Part shown: one piece after another, positions 28,701 through 43,911 of the stretch
Layout: each line of letters opens with the position of its first letter
How positions within the stretch are numbered: the first letter of the stretch is position 1
Assembly (NCBI RefSeq): GCF_029227915.1
Contig: NC_079877.1
Location: forward strand, 2,542,001 to 2,606,000
Reading direction: 5' to 3'
DNA: 64,000 nucleotides
Source of the DNA: Hydractinia symbiolongicarpus
Taxonomy: Eukaryota; Cnidaria; Hydrozoa; Anthoathecata; Hydractiniidae
Notes under the pieces: generated by a model
The model's database searches: none
The model's input: the letters and a program-made list of their open reading frames with translations, nothing else
Told to the model about the DNA's origin: nothing
Position numbers and translations under genes: made by a program

Positions 28701-31700
28701 GTGTCAATCCGTTTGAGTTACAAAGGTTGGGTCACATATTCGTACCAACATGTATTAACGATGTTCTTCTGATGTTACTAGGTTGCATCGGTTTTTACAG
28801 TGAAACGATTGACTGTGGGATTTAATTGAACTAACTTTGGACTGTGACCTCATAAGTGTGATAAATGAGACAATTGGAATCCAAGGAAGAACATTCTTCT
28901 TAATTTGACATGATTGCCGGAACTCAGCGATTACACTGGACACTGTGGTAGCGATCCATTTAAAAATTTAGATAAATAAGTCATTTTTACTGTGGGACCA
29001 ATCCTAGCCGTTAGCGCGCGCTGAAGATATAGAGACAGTTTCAAAAACTCCATTTCATTGACTTTCTGACGGTGTCAATCCGTTTGAGTTACAACGGTTG
29101 CGTCACACATTCGTACCAACATGTATTTAGCGAAAGTATTCGGATATTACTAGGTTGCATCGCTTTTAACTGTGAAACGTTTGACTGTGCGACTTAAATG
29201 AACTGATTTTGGACTTTGACCTTATAAATGTTATAAGTGAGACAATTGGACGCCAAGAAATAACATTCTTCTTAATTTGACATGATTGCTGGAACTCAGC
29301 GATTACACTGGGCGCTGTGGTAGCGCTTTATTTAAAAATTAAGATAAATAAGTCTTTTTTTACTGTGGGACCAATCCTAGCCGTTATCGCGCGCTGAAGA
29401 AATAGAGACAGTTTCAAAAACCACATTTCATTGACTTTCTAACAGTGTCAATCCGTTTGAGTTACAACAGTTTTGTCACATATTCGTACCAAAATGTATT
29501 TAGTGATTTTCTTCGGATAATACTAAGTTGTATCGGTTTTAACAGTGAAACGATTGACTGTGGTAATTATTTGAACTGATCCAGGACTGTGACCTTATAA
29601 ATGTGATAAATGAGGCAATAAGTCTTCAAGGAATAACATTCTTCTTAATTTGACATGATTGCCGGAACTCAGCGATTACACTGGGCGCTGTGGTAAGGCT
29701 TTATTTAAAAATTAAGATAAATAAGTCATTTATTACTGTGGAAACAATCCTAGCCGTTATCGCGCGCTGAAGAAGTAGAAACAGTTTCAAAAACTACATT
29801 TCATTGACTTTCTAACGGTGTCAATCCGTTTGAGTTACAACTTTTGGGTCACATATTCGTACCAACATGTATTTAGTGATTTCCTTCCGATATTACGAAG
29901 TTGTATCGCTTTTAACAGTGAAACGATTGACCGTGGGAATTAATTCAACTGATTCTGGACTGTGACCTTATAAATGTGATTAATGCGCCAATTGGTCTCC
30001 AAGGAATAACATTCTTCTTAATTTGACATGATTTCTGGAATTCAGCGGTTACATTAGGCTCTGCGGAAGCGCTTTATTTAAAAATTTAGATAAATAAGAT
30101 TTTCTTACTCTGGGACCAATCCTGGCCGTTAGCACGCGCTGAAGAAATAAAGACATTCTCAAAAACTACATTTCATTGATTTCTTGGCGGTATAATTCCG
30201 TTTGAGTTACAACGGTTGCGTCACATATTCGTACCAACATGTATTTAGCGAAAGTATTCGGATATTACTAGGTTGCATCGCTTTTAACTGTGAAACGTTT
30301 GACTGTGCGACTTAAATGAACTGATTTTGGACTTTGACCTTATAAATGTTATAAGTGAGACAATTGGACGCCAAGAAATAACATTCTTCTTAATTTGACA
30401 TGATTGCTGGAACTCAGCGATTACACTGGGCGCTGTGGTAGCGCTTTATTTAAAAATTAAGATAAATAAGTCATTTTTTACTGTGGGACCAATCCTAGCC
30501 GTTAGTTCGCGCTGAAGAAATAGAGACAGCTTCAAAAAGTACATTTCATTGACTTTCTAACGGTGTCAATCCGTTTGAGTTACAAAGGTTGGGTCACATA
30601 TTCGTACCAACATGTATTAACGATGTTCTTCTGATGTTACTAGGTTGCATCGGTTCTTACAGTGAAACGATTGACTGTGGGATTTAATTGAACTAACTTT
30701 GGACTGTGACCTCATAAGTGTGATAAATGAGACAATTGGAATCCAAGGAAGAACATTCTTCTTAATTTGACATGATTGCCGGAACTCAGCGATTACACTG
30801 GACACTGTGGTAGCGATCCATTTAAAAATTTAGATAAATAAGTCATTTTTACTGTGGGACCAATCCTAGCCGTTAGCGCGCGCTGAAGATATAGAGACAG
30901 TTTCAAAAACTCCATTTCATTGACTTTCTGACGGTGTCAATCCGTTTGAGTTACAACGGTTGCGTCACACATTCGTACCAACATGTATTTAGCGAAAGTA
31001 TTCGGATATTACTAGGTTGCATCGCTTTTAACTGTGAAACGTTTGACTGTGCGACTTAAATGAACTGATTTTGGACTTTGACCTTATAAATGTTATAAGT
31101 GAGACAATTGGACGCCAAGAAATAACATTCTTCTTAATTTGACATGATTGCTGGAACTCAGCGATTACACTGGGCGCTGTGGTAGCGCTTTATTTAAAAA
31201 TTAAGATAAATAAGTCTTTTTTTACTGTGGGACCAATCCTAGCCGTTATCGCGCGCTGAAGAAATAGAGACAGTTTCAAAAACCACATTTCATTGACTTT
31301 CTAACAGTGTCAATCCGTTTGAGTTACAACAGTTTTGTCACATATTCGTACCAAAATGTATTTAGTGATTTTCTTCGGATAATACTAAGTTGTATCGGTT
31401 TTAACAGTGAAACGATTGACTGTGGTAATTATTTGAACTGATCCAGGACTGTGACCTTATAAATGTGATAAATGAGGCAATAAGTCTTCAAGGAATAACA
31501 TTCTTCTTAATTTGACATGATTGCCGGAACTCAGCGATTACACTGGGCGCTGTGGTAAGGCTTTATTTAAAAATTAAGATAAATAAGTCATTTATTACTG
31601 TGGAAACAATCCTAGCCGTTATCGCGCGCTGAAGAAGTAGAAACAGTTTCAAAAACTACATTTCATTGACTTTCTAACGGTGTCAATCCGTTTGAGTTAC

Positions 31701-34700
31701 AACTTTTGGGTCACATATTCGTACCAACATGTATTTAGTGATTTCCTTCCGATATTACGAAGTTGTATCGCTTTTAACAGTGAAACGATTGACCGTGGGA
31801 ATTAATTCAACTGATTCTGGACTGTGACCTTATAAATGTGATTAATGCGCCAATTGGTCTCCAAGGAATAACATTCTTCTTAATTTGACATGATTTCTGG
31901 AATTCAGCGGTTACATTAGGCTCTGCGGAAGCGCTTTATTTAAAAATTTAGATAAATAAGATTTTCTTACTCTGGGACCAATCCTGGCCGTTAGCACGCG
32001 CTGAAGAAATAAAGACATTCTCAAAAACTACATTTCATTGATTTCTTGGCGGTATAATTCCGTTTGAGTTACAACGGTTGCGTCACATATTCGTACCAAC
32101 ATGTATTTAGCGAAAGTATTCGGTTATTACTAGGTTGCATCGCTTTTAACTGTGAAACGTTTGACTGTGCGACTTAAATGAACTGATTTTGGACTTTGAC
32201 CTTATAAATGTTATAAGTGAGACAATTGGACGCCAAGATATAACATTCTTCTTAATTTGACATGATTGCTGGAACTCAGCGATTACACTGGGCGCTGTGG
32301 TAGCGCTTTATTTAAAAATTAAGATAAATAAGTCTTTTTTTACTGTGGGACCAATCCTAGCCATTATCGCGCGCTGAAGAAATAGAGACAGTTTCAAAAA
32401 CCACATTTCATTGACTTTCTAACAGTGTCAATCCGTTTGAGTTACAACAGTTTTGTCACATATTCGTACCAAAATGTATTTAGTGATTTTCTTCGGATAA
32501 TACTAAGTTGTATCGGTTTTAACAGTGAAACGATTGACTGTGGTAATTATTTGAACTGATCCAGGACTGTGACCTTATAAATGTGATAAATGAGGCAATA
32601 AGTCTTCAAGGAATAACATTCTTCTTAATTTGACATGATTGCCGGAACTCAGCGATTACACTGGGCGCTGTGGTAAGGCTTTATTTAAAAATTAAGATAA
32701 ATAAGTCATTTATTACTGTGGAAACAATCCTAGCCGTTATCGCGCGCTGAAGAAGTAGAAACAGTTTCAAAAACTACATTTCATTGACTTTCTAACGGTG
32801 TCAATCCGTTTGAGTTACAACTTTTGGGTCACATATTCGTACCAACATGTATTTAGTGATTTCCTTCCGATATTACGAAGTTGTATCGCTTTTAACAGTG
32901 AAACGATTGACCGTGGGAATTAATTCAACTGATTCTGGACTGTGACCTTATAAATGTGATTAATGCGCCAATTGGTCTCCAAGGAATAACATTCTTCTTA
33001 ATTTGACATGATTTCTGGAATTCAGCGGTTACATTAGGCTCTGCGGAAGCGCTTTATTTAAAAATTTAGATAAATAAGATTTTCTTACTCTGGGACCAAT
33101 CCTGGCCGTTAGCACGCGCTGAAGAAATAAAGACATTCTCAAAAACTACATTTCATTGATTTCTTGGCGGTATAATTCCGTTTGAGTTACAACGGTTGCG
33201 TCACATATTCGTACCAACATGTATTTAGCGAAAGTATTCGGTTATTACTAGGTTGCATCGCTTTTAACTGTGAAACGTTTGACTGTGCGACTTAAATGAA
33301 CTGATTTTGGACTTTGACCTTATAAATGTTATAAGTGAGACAATTGGACGCCAAGATATAACATTCTTCTTAATTTGACATGATTGCTGGAACTCAGCGA
33401 TTACACTGGGCGCTGTGGTAGCGCTTTATTTAAAAATTAAGATAAATAAGTATTTTTTTACTGTGAGACCAATCCTAGCCGTTATCGCGCGCTGAAGAAA
33501 TAGAGACAGTTTCAAAAACTCCATTTCATTGACTTTTTAACGGTGTCAATCCGTTTGAGTTACAACAGTTGCGTCACATATTCGTACCAAAATGTATTTA
33601 GTGATTTTCTTCGGATAATACTAAGTTGTATCGCTTTTAACAGTGAAACGATTGACTGTGGGATTTAATTGAACTAACTTTGGACTGTGACCTCATAAGT
33701 GTGATAAATGAGACAATTGGACTCCAAGAAAGAACATTCTTCTTAATTTGACATGATTGCCGGAACTCAGCGATTACACTGGACACTGTGGTAGCGATCC
33801 ATTTAAAAATTTAGATAATAAAGTCATTTTTACTGTGGGACCAATCCTAGCCGTTAGCGCGCGCTGAAGATATAGAGACAGTTTCAAAAACTCCATTTCA
33901 TTGACTTTCTAACGGTGTCAATCCGTTTGAGTTACAACGGTTGCGTCACACATTCGTACCAACATGTATTTAGCGAAAGTATTCGGATATTACTAGGTTG
34001 CATCGCTTTTAACTGTGAAACGTTTGACTGTGCGACTTAAATGAACTGATTTTGGACTTTGACCTTATAAATGTTATAAGTGAGACAATTGGACGCCAAG
34101 AAATAACATTCTTCTTAATTTGACATGATTGCTGGAACTCAGCGATTACACTGGGCGCTGTGGTAGCGCTTTATTTAAAAATTAAGATAAATAAGTCATT
34201 TTTTACTGTGGGACCAATCCTAGCCGTTAGTTCGCGCTGAAGAAATAGAGACAGCTTCAAAAAGTACATTTCATTGACTTTCTAACGGTGTCAATCCGTT
34301 TGAGTTACAAAGGTTGGGTCACATATTCGTACCAACATGTATTAACGATGTTCTTCTGATGTTACTAGGTTGCATCGGTTCTTACAGTGAAACGATTGAC
34401 TGTGGGATTTAATTGAACTAACTTTGGACTGTGACCTCATAAGTGTGATAAATGAGACAATTGGAATCCAAAGAAGAACATTCTTCTTAATTTGACATGA
34501 TTGCCGGAACTCAGCGATTACACTGGACACTGTGGTAGCGATCCATTTAAAAATTTAGATAAATAAGTCATTTTTACTGTGGGACCAATCCTAGCCGTTA
34601 GCGCGCGCTGAAGATATAGAGACAGTTTCAAAAACTCCATTTCATTGACTTTCTGACGGTGTCAATCCGTTTGAGTTACAACGGTTGCGTCACACATTCG

Positions 34701-36660
34701 TACCAACATGTATTTAGCGAAAGTATTCGGATATTACTAGGTTGCATCGCTTTTAACTGTGAAACGTTTGACTGTGCGACTTAAATGAACTGATTTTGGA
34801 CTTTGACCTTATAAATGTTATAAGTGAGACAATTGGACGCCAAGAAATAACATTCTTCTTAATTTGACATGATTGCTGGAACTCAGCGATTACACTGGGC
34901 GCTGTGGTAGCGCTTTATTTAAAAATTAAGATAAATAAGTCTTTTTTTACTGTGGGACCAATCCTAGCCGTTATCGCGCGCTGAAGAAATAGAGACAGTT
35001 TCAAAAACCACATTTCATTGACTTTCTAACAGTGTCAATCCGTTTGAGTTACAACAGTTTTGTCACATATTCGTACCAAAATGTATTTAGTGATTTTCTT
35101 CGGATAATACTAAGTTGTATCGGTTTTAACAGTGAAACGATTGACTGTGGTAATTATTTGAACTGATCCAGGACTGTGACCTTATAAATGTGATAAATGA
35201 GGCAATAAGTCTTCAAGGAATAACATTCTTCTTAATTTGACATGATTGCCGGAACTCAGCGATTACACTGGGCGCTGTGGTAAGGCTTTATTTAAAAATT
35301 AAGATAAATAAGTCATTTATTACTGTGGAAACAATCCTAGCCGTTATCGCGCGCTGAAGAAGTAGAAACAGTTTCAAAAACTACATTTCATTGACTTTCT
35401 AACGGTGTCAATCCGTTTGAGTTACAACTTTTGGGTCACATATTCGTACCAACATGTATTTAGTGATTTCCTTCCGATATTACGAAGTTGTATCGCTTTT
35501 AACAGTGAAACGATTGACCGTGGGAATTAATTCAACTGATTCTGGACTGTGACCTTATAAATGTGATTAATGCGCCAATTGGTCTCCAAGGAATAACATT
35601 CTTCTTAATTTGACATGATTTCTGGAATTCAGCGGTTACATTAGGCTCTGCGGAAGCGCTTTATTTAAAAATTTAGATAAATAAGATTTTCTTACTCTGG
35701 GACCAATCCTGGCCGTTAGCACGCGCTGAAGAAATAAAGACATTCTCAAAAACTACATTTCATTGATTTCTTGGCGGTATAATTCCGTTTGAGTTACAAC
35801 GGTTGCGTCACATATTCGTACCAACATGTATTTAGCGAAAGTATTCGGTTATTACTAGGTTGCATCGCTTTTAACTGTGAAACGTTTGACTGTGCGACTT
35901 AAATGAACTGATTTTGGACTTTGACCTTATAAATGTTATAAGTGAGACAATTGGACGCCAAGATATAACATTCTTCTTAATTTGACATGATTGCTGGAAC
36001 TCAGCGATTACACTGGGCGCTGTGGTAGCGCTTTATTTAAAAATTAAGATAAATAAGTATTTTTTTACTGTGAGACCAATCCTAGCCGTTATCGCGCGCT
36101 GAAGAAATAGAGACAGTTTCAAAAACTCCATTTCATTGACTTTCTAACGGTGTCAATCCGTTTGAGTTACAACAGTTGCGTCACATATTCGTACCAAAAT
36201 GTATTTAGTGATTTTCTTCGGATAATACTAAGTTGTATCGCTTTTAACAGTGAAACGATTGACTGTGGGATTTAATTGAACTAACTTTGGACTGTGACCT
36301 CATAAGTGTGATAAATGAGACAATTGGACTCCAAGAAAGAACATTCTTCTTAATTTGACATGATTGCCGGAACTCAGCGATTACACTGGACACTGTGGTA
36401 GCGATCCATTTAAAAATTTAGATAATAAAGTCATTTTTACTGTGGGACCAATCCTAGCCGTTAGCGCGCGCTGAAGATATAGAGACAGTTTCAAAAACTC
36501 CATTTCATTGACTTTCTAACGGTGTCAATCCGTTTGAGTTACAACGGTTGCGTCACACATTCGTACCAACATGTATTTAGCGAAAGTATTCGGATATTAC
36601 TAGGTTGCATCGCTTTTAACTGTGAAACGTTTGACTGTGCGACTTAAATGAACTGATTTT
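28700..36660. repeat. Higher-order repeat of five monomers (1862 bp) with nested 3- and 7-monomer duplications
   Basis: The marker gatgttcttctgatgttact lies at 28759, 30621 and 34346, spaced 1862 and 3725 bp. The marker ggcaataagtcttcaagg lies at 29612, 31474, 32592 and 35205, spaced 1862, 1118 and 2613 bp. The stretches I compared between successive units differ at only a few positions, while adjacent monomers within a unit differ clearly. That is the signature of higher-order repeat turnover. The private marker cggttattactagg (32117, 33238, 35846) traces the later 3- and 7-monomer copies. Confidence 0.88.
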
Positions 36661-39600
36661 GGCCTTTGACCTTATAAATGTTATAAGTGAGACAATTGGA
36701 CGCCAAGAAATAACATTCTTCTTAATTTGACATGAGTGCTGGAACTCAGCGATTACACTGGGCGCTGTGGTAGCGCTTTATTTAAAAATTAAGATAAATA
36801 AGTCTCTTTTTACTGTGGGACCAATCCTAGCCGTTATCGCGCGCTGAAGAAATAGAGACAGTTTCAAAAACCACATTTCATTGACTTTCTAACAGTGTCA
36901 ATCCGTTTGAGTTACAACAGTTTTGTCACATATTCGTACCAAAATGTATTTAGTGATTTTCTTCGGATAATACTAAGTTGTATCGGTTTTAACAGTGAAA
37001 CGATTGACTGTGGTAATTATTTGAACTGATCCAGGACTGTGACCTTATAAATGTGATAAATGAGGCAATAAGTCTTCAAGGAATACCATTCTTCTTAATT
37101 TGACATGATTGCCGGAACTCAGCGATTACACTGGACCCTGTGGTAGCGATTCATTAAAAACTTAGATAAATAAGTCATTTTTACTGTGGGACCAATCCTA
37201 GCCGTTAGCGCGCGCTGAAGATATAGAGACAGTTTCAAAAACTTCATTTCATTGACTTTCTAACGGTGTCAATCCGATTGAGTTACAACGGTTGCGTGAA
37301 ACATTCGTACCAACATGTATTTAGTGATTTTTTTTTGATATTACTAAGTTGTATCGCTTTCAACAGTGAAACGATTGACTGTGGGACTTAATTGAACTGA
37401 TTTTGGACTTTGACCTTATGAATGTGATAAATGAGTCATTTTGACTACAAAAAATGATATCTTCTTAATTTGACATGATTGCTGGAACTCAGCGATTACA
37501 CTGGGCGCTGTGGAAAGGCTTTATTTAAAAATTAAGATAAATAACTCATTTTTTACTGTGGGACCAATCCTAGCCGTTATCGCGCGCTGAAGAAATAGAG
37601 ACAGTTTCTAAAACTAAATTTCATTGATTTTCTAACGGTGTCAATTCGTTTTAGCTACAACGGTTGCGTCACATATTCGTACCAACATGTATTTAGTGAT
37701 TTTTTTCCGATATTACTAAGTTGTATCGCTTTCAACAGTTAAACGATTGATTGTGGGTCTTAATTGAACTGATTTTAGACTTTGACCTCATAAGTGTGAT
37801 AAATGAGACAATTGGACTACAAGAAAGAACATTCTTCTTAATTTGACATGATTGCCGGAACTCAGCGACTACACTAGACCCTGTGGTAGCGATTCATTTA
37901 AAAATTTAGATTAATAAGTCATTTTTACTGTGGGATCAATCCTAGCCGTTAGTTCGCGCTGAAGAAATAGAGACAGCTTCAAAAAGTACATTTCATTGAC
38001 TTTCTAACGGTGTCAATCCGTTTGAGTTACAACGGTTGGGTCACATATTCGTACCAACATGTATTAACGATGTTCTTCTGATGTTACTAGGTTGCATCGG
38101 TTCTAACAGTGAAACGATTGACTGTGGGATTTAATTGAACTAACTTTGGACTGTGACCTCATAAGTGTGATAAATGAGACAATTGGACTCCAAGAAAGAA
38201 CATTCTTCTTAATTTGACATGATTGCCGGAAATCAGCAATTACACTGGACACTGTGGTAGCTATCCATTTAAAAATTTAGATAAATAAGTCATTTTTACT
38301 GTGGGACCAATCCTAGCCGTTAGCGCGCGCTGAAGATATAGAGACAGTTTCAAAAACTCCATTTCATTGACTTTCTAACGGTGTCAATCCGTTTGAGTTA
38401 CAACGGTTGCGTCACACATTCGTACCAACATGTATTTAGCGAAAGTATTCGGATATTACTAGGTTGCATCGCTTTTAACTCTGAAACGTTTGACTGTGCG
38501 ACTTAAATGAACTGATTTTGGACTTTGACCTTATAAATGTTATAAGTGAGACAATTGGACGCCAAGAAATAACATTCTTCTTAATTTGACATGATTGCTG
38601 GAACTCAGCGATTACACTGGGCGCTGTGGTAGCGCTTTATTTAAAAATTAAGATAAATAAATCTTTTTTTACTGTGGGACCAATCCTAGCCGTTATCGCG
38701 CGCTGAAGAAATAGAGACAGTTTCAAAAACCACATTTCATTGACTTTCTAACAGTGTCAATCCGTTTGAGTTACAACGGTTGCGTCAAACATTCGTGCCA
38801 ACATGTAATTAGTGATTTTTTTTTGATATTACTAAGTTGTATCGCTTTCAACAGTGAAACGATTGACTGTGGGACTTAATTGAACTGATTTTGGACTTTG
38901 ACCTTATGAATGTGATAAATGAGTCATTTTGACTACAAAAAATGATATTCTTCTTAATTTGACATGATTGCTGGAACTCAGCGATTACACTGGGCGCTGT
39001 GGAAAGGCTTTATTTAAAAATTAAGATAAATAAGTCATTTTTTACTGTGGGACCAATCCTAGCCGTTATCGCGCGCTGAAGAAATTGAGACAGTTTGTAA
39101 AACTAAATTTCATTGATTTTCTAACGGTGTCAATTCGTATGAGCTACAACGGTTGCGTCACATATTCGTACCAACATGTATTTAGTGATTTTTTTCCGAT
39201 ATTACTAAGTTGTATCGCTTTCAACAGTTAAACGATTGACTGTGGGATTTAATTGAACTAACTTTAGACTGTAACCTCATAAGTGTGATAAATGAGACAA
39301 TTGGACTCCAAGAAAACACATTATTCTGAATTTGACATGATTGCCGGAACTCAGCGATTACACTGGACCCTGTGGTAGCGATTCATTTAAAAATTTAGAT
39401 AAATAAGTCATTTTTACAGTGGAACCAATCCTAGCCGTTAGGGCGCGATGAAGATATAGAGACAGTTTTAAAAACTCCATTTTATTGACTTTCTAACGGT
39501 GTCAATCCGTTTGAGTTACAACGGTTGCCTCACACATTCGTACCAACATGTATTTAGTGATATTTTTCCGATATTACTAAGTTGTATCGCTTTCAACAGC

Positions 39601-40185
39601 GAAACGATTGACTGTGGGAATTATTTGAACTGATTCAGGACCGTGACTTTATAAATGTTATAAGTGAGACAATTGGACGCCAAGAAATAACATTCTTCTT
39701 AATTTGACATGATTGCTGGAACTCAGCAATTACACTGGGCGCTGTGGTAGCGCTTTATTTAAAAATTAAGATAAATAAGTCATTTATTACTGTGGAAACA
39801 ATCCTAGCCGTTATCGCGCGCTGAAGAAGTAGAGACAGTTTCAAAAACTACATTTCATTGACTTTCTAACGGTGTCAATCCGTTTGAGTTACAACGGTTG
39901 GGTCACATATTCGTACCAACATGTATTTAGTGATTTCCTTCCGATATTACGAAGTTGTATCGCTTTTAACAGTGAAACGATTGACCGTGGGAATTAATTC
40001 AACTGATTCTGGACTGTGACCTTATAAATGTGATTAATGCGCCAATTGGTCTCCAAGGAATAACATTCTTCTTAATTTGACATGATTGCTGGAATTCAGC
40101 GGTTACATTAGGCTCTGCGGAAGCGCTTTATTTAAAAATTTAGATAAATAAGATTTTCTTACTCTGGGACCAATCCTGGCCGTTA
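36660..40185. repeat. Array sub-block 5: source or copy of a segment repeated 10.4 kb downstream
   Basis: Private variants here recur downstream: ttggcctttgacc (36660), cgattgagttacaacggttg (37275), acagttaaacgattga (37731) and ccggaaatcagcaatt (about 38226). They recur at 47087, 47702, 48159 and 48654, all offset by about 10427 bp (28 monomers). Beyond about 38.8 kb the offset drops to about 10056 bp (27 monomers), so one copy has since gained or lost a unit. Confidence 0.82.
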
Positions 40186-43100
40186 GCACGCACTGAAGAA
40201 ATAAAGACATTCTCAAAAACTACATTTCATTGATTTCTTGGCAGTATAATTCCGTTTGAGTTACAACGGTTGCGTCACATATTCGTACCAACATGTATTT
40301 AGCAAAAGTATTCGGATATTACTAGGTTGCATCGCTTTTAACTGTGAAACGTTTGACTGTGCGACTTAAATGAACTGATTTTGGACTTTGACCTTATAAA
40401 TGTTATAAGTGAGACAATTGGACGCCAAGATATAACATTCTTCTTAATTTGACATGATTGCTGGAACTCAGCGATTACACTGGGCGCTGTGGTAACACTT
40501 TAATTAAAAATTAAGATAAATAAGTCTTTTTTTACTGTGAGACCAATCCTAGCCGTTATCGCGCGCTGAAGAAATAGAGACAGTTTCAAAAACTCCATTT
40601 CATTGACTTTCTAACGGTGTCAATCCGTTTGAGTTACAACAGTTGCGTCACATATTCGTACCAAAATGTATTTAGTGATTTTCTTCGGATAATACTAAGT
40701 TGTATCGCTTTTAACAGTGAAACGATTAACTGTGGGAATTATTTGAACTGATTCAGGACTGTGACCTTATAAATGTTATAAGTGAGACAATTGGACGCCA
40801 AGAAATAACATTCTTCTTAATTTGACATGATTGCTGGAACTCAGCGATTACACTGGGCGCTGTGGTAGCGCTTTATTTAAAAATTAAGATAAATAAGTCA
40901 TTTTTTACTGTGGGACCAATCCTAGCCGTTAGTTTGCGCTGAAGAAATAGAGACAGCTTCAAAAACACCATTTCATTGACTTTCTAACGGTGTCAATCCG
41001 TTTGAGTTACAAAGGTTGGGTCACATATTCGTACCAACATGTAATAACGATGTTCTTCTGATGTTACTAGGTTGCATCGGTTCTAACAGTGAAACGATTG
41101 ACTGTGGGATTTAATTGAACTAACTTTGGACTGTGACCTCATAAGTGTGATAAATGAGACAATTGGAGTCCAAGAAAGAACATTCTTCTTAATTTGACAT
41201 GATTGCCGGAACTCAGCGATTACACTGGACACTGTGGTAGCGATCCATTTAAAAATTTAGATAAATAAGTCATTTTTACTGTGGGACCAATCCTAGCCGT
41301 TAGCGCGCGCTGAAGATATAGAGACAGTTTCAAAAACTCCATTTCATTTACTTTCTGACGGTGTCAATCCGTTTGAGTTACAACGGTTGCGTCACACATT
41401 CGAACCAACATGTATTTAGCGAAAGTATTCGGATATTACTAGGTTGCATCGCTTTTAACTGTGAAACGTTTGACTGTGCGACTTAAATGAACTGATTTTG
41501 GACTTTGACCTTATAAATGTTATAAGTGAGACAATTGGACGCCAAGAAATAACATTCTTCTTAATTTGACATGATTGCTGGAACTCAGCGATTACACTGG
41601 GCGCTGTGGTAGCGCTTTATTTAAAAATTAAGATAAATAAGTCTTTTTTTACTGTGGGACCAATCCTAGCCGTTATCGCGCGCTGAAGAAATAGAGACAG
41701 TTTCAAAAACCACATTTCATTGACTTTCTAACAGTGTAAATCCGTTTGAGTTACAACAGTTTTGTCACATATTCGTACCAAAATGTATTTAGTGATTTTC
41801 TTCGGATAATACTAAGTTGTATCGGTTTTAACAGTGAAACGATTGACTGTGGTAATTATTTGAACTGATCCAGGAGTGTGACCTTATAAATGTGATAAAT
41901 GAGGCAATAAGTCTTCAAGGAATAACATTCTTCTTAATTTGACATGATTGCCGGAACTCAGCGATTACACTGGGCGCTGTGGTAAGGCTTTATTTAAAAA
42001 TTAAGATAAATAAGTCATTTTTTATTGTGGGACCAATCCTAGCCGTTAACACGCACTGAAGAAATAAAGACATTCTCAAAAACTACATTTCATTGATTTC
42101 TTGGCAGTATAATTCCGTTTGAGTTACAACGGTTGCGTCACATATTCGTACCAACATGTATTTAGCAAAAGTATTCGGATATTACTAGGTTGCATCGCTT
42201 TTAACTGTGAAACGTTTGACTGTGCGACTTAAATGAACTGATTTTGGACTTTGACCTTATAAATGTTATAAGTGAGACAATTGGACGCCAAGATATAACA
42301 TTCTTCTTAATTTGACATGATTGCTGGAACTCAGCGATTACACTGGGCGCTGTGGTAACACTTTAATTAAAAATTAAGATAAATAAGTCTTTTTTTACTG
42401 TGAGACCAATCCTAGCCGTTATCGCGCGCTGAAGAAATAGAGACAGTTTCAAAAACTCCATTTCATTGACTTTCTAACGGTGTCAATCCGTTTGAGTTAC
42501 AACAGTTGCGTCACATATTCGTACCAAAATGTATTTAGTGATTTTCTTCGGATAATACTAAGTTGTATCGCTTTTAACAGTGAAACGATTGACTGTGGGA
42601 ATTATTTGAACTGATTCAGGACTGTGACCTTATAAATGTTATAAGTGAGACAATTGGACGCCAAGAAATAACATTCTTCTTAATTTGACATGATTGCTGG
42701 AACTCAGCGATTACACTGGGCGCTGTGGTAGCGCTTTATTTAAAAATTAAGATAAATAAGTCATTTTTTACTGTGGGACCAATCCTAGCCGTTAGTTTGC
42801 GCTGAAGAAATAGAGACAGCTTCAAAAACACCATTTCATTGACTTTCTAACGGTGTCAATCCGTTTGAGTTACAAAGGTTGGGTCACATATTCGTACCAA
42901 CATGTAATAACGATGTTCTTCTGATGTTACTAGGTTGCATCGGTTCTAACAGTGAAACGATTGACTGTGGGATTTAATTGAACTAACTTTGGACTGTGAC
43001 CTCATAAGTGTGATAAATGAGACAATTGGAGTCCAAGAAAGAACATTCTTCTTAATTTGACATGATTGCCGGAACTCAGCGATTACACTGGACACTGTGG

Positions 43101-43911
43101 TAGCGATCCATTTAAAAATTTAGATAAATAAGTCATTTTTACTGTGGGACCAATCCTAGCCGTTAGCGCGCGCTGAAGATATAGAGACAGTTTCAAAAAC
43201 TCCATTTCATTTACTTTCTGACGGTGTCAATCCGTTTGAGTTACAACGGTTGCGTCACACATTCGTACCAACATGTATTTAGCGAAAGTATTCGGATATT
43301 ACTAGGTTGCATCGCTTTTAACTGTGAAACGTTTGACTGTGCGACTTAAATGAACTGATTTTGGACTTTGACCTTATAAATGTTATAAGTGAGACAATTG
43401 GACGCCAAGAAATAACATTCTTCTTAATTTGACATGATTGCTGGAACTCAGCGATTACACTGGGCGCTGTGGTAGCGCTTTATTTAAAAATTAAGATAAA
43501 TAAGTCTTTTTTTACTGTGGGACCAATCCTAGCCGTTATCGCGCGCTGAAGAAATAGAGACAGTTTCAAAAACCACATTTCATTGACTTTCTAACAGTGT
43601 AAATCCGTTTGAGTTACAACAGTTTTGTCACATATTCGTACCAAAATGTATTTAGTGATTTTCTTCGGATAATACTAAGTTGTATCGGTTTTAACAGTGA
43701 AACGATTGACTGTGGTAATTATTTGAACTGATCCAGGAGTGTGACCTTATAAATGTGATAAATGAGGCAATAAGTCTTCAAGGAATAACATTCTTCTTAA
43801 TTTGACATGATTGCCGGAACTCAGCGATTACACTGGGCGCTGTGGTAAGGCTTTATTTAAAAATTAAGATAAATAAGTCATTTTTTATTGTGGGACCAAT
43901 CCTAGCCGTTA
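40186..43911. repeat. Near-perfect tandem duplication of a five-monomer block (1863 bp x 2)
   Basis: The block 40186-42048 is followed by 42049-43911. The junction lies within agccgtta/acacgcactg: left of it the sequence matches 43.9 kb, right of it it matches 40.19 kb. In the stretches I compared by eye only isolated differences showed, for example gattaact against gattgact at about 40729/42592 and cgaacc against cgtacc at 41401/43264. This is one of the youngest events in the window. Confidence 0.88.
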
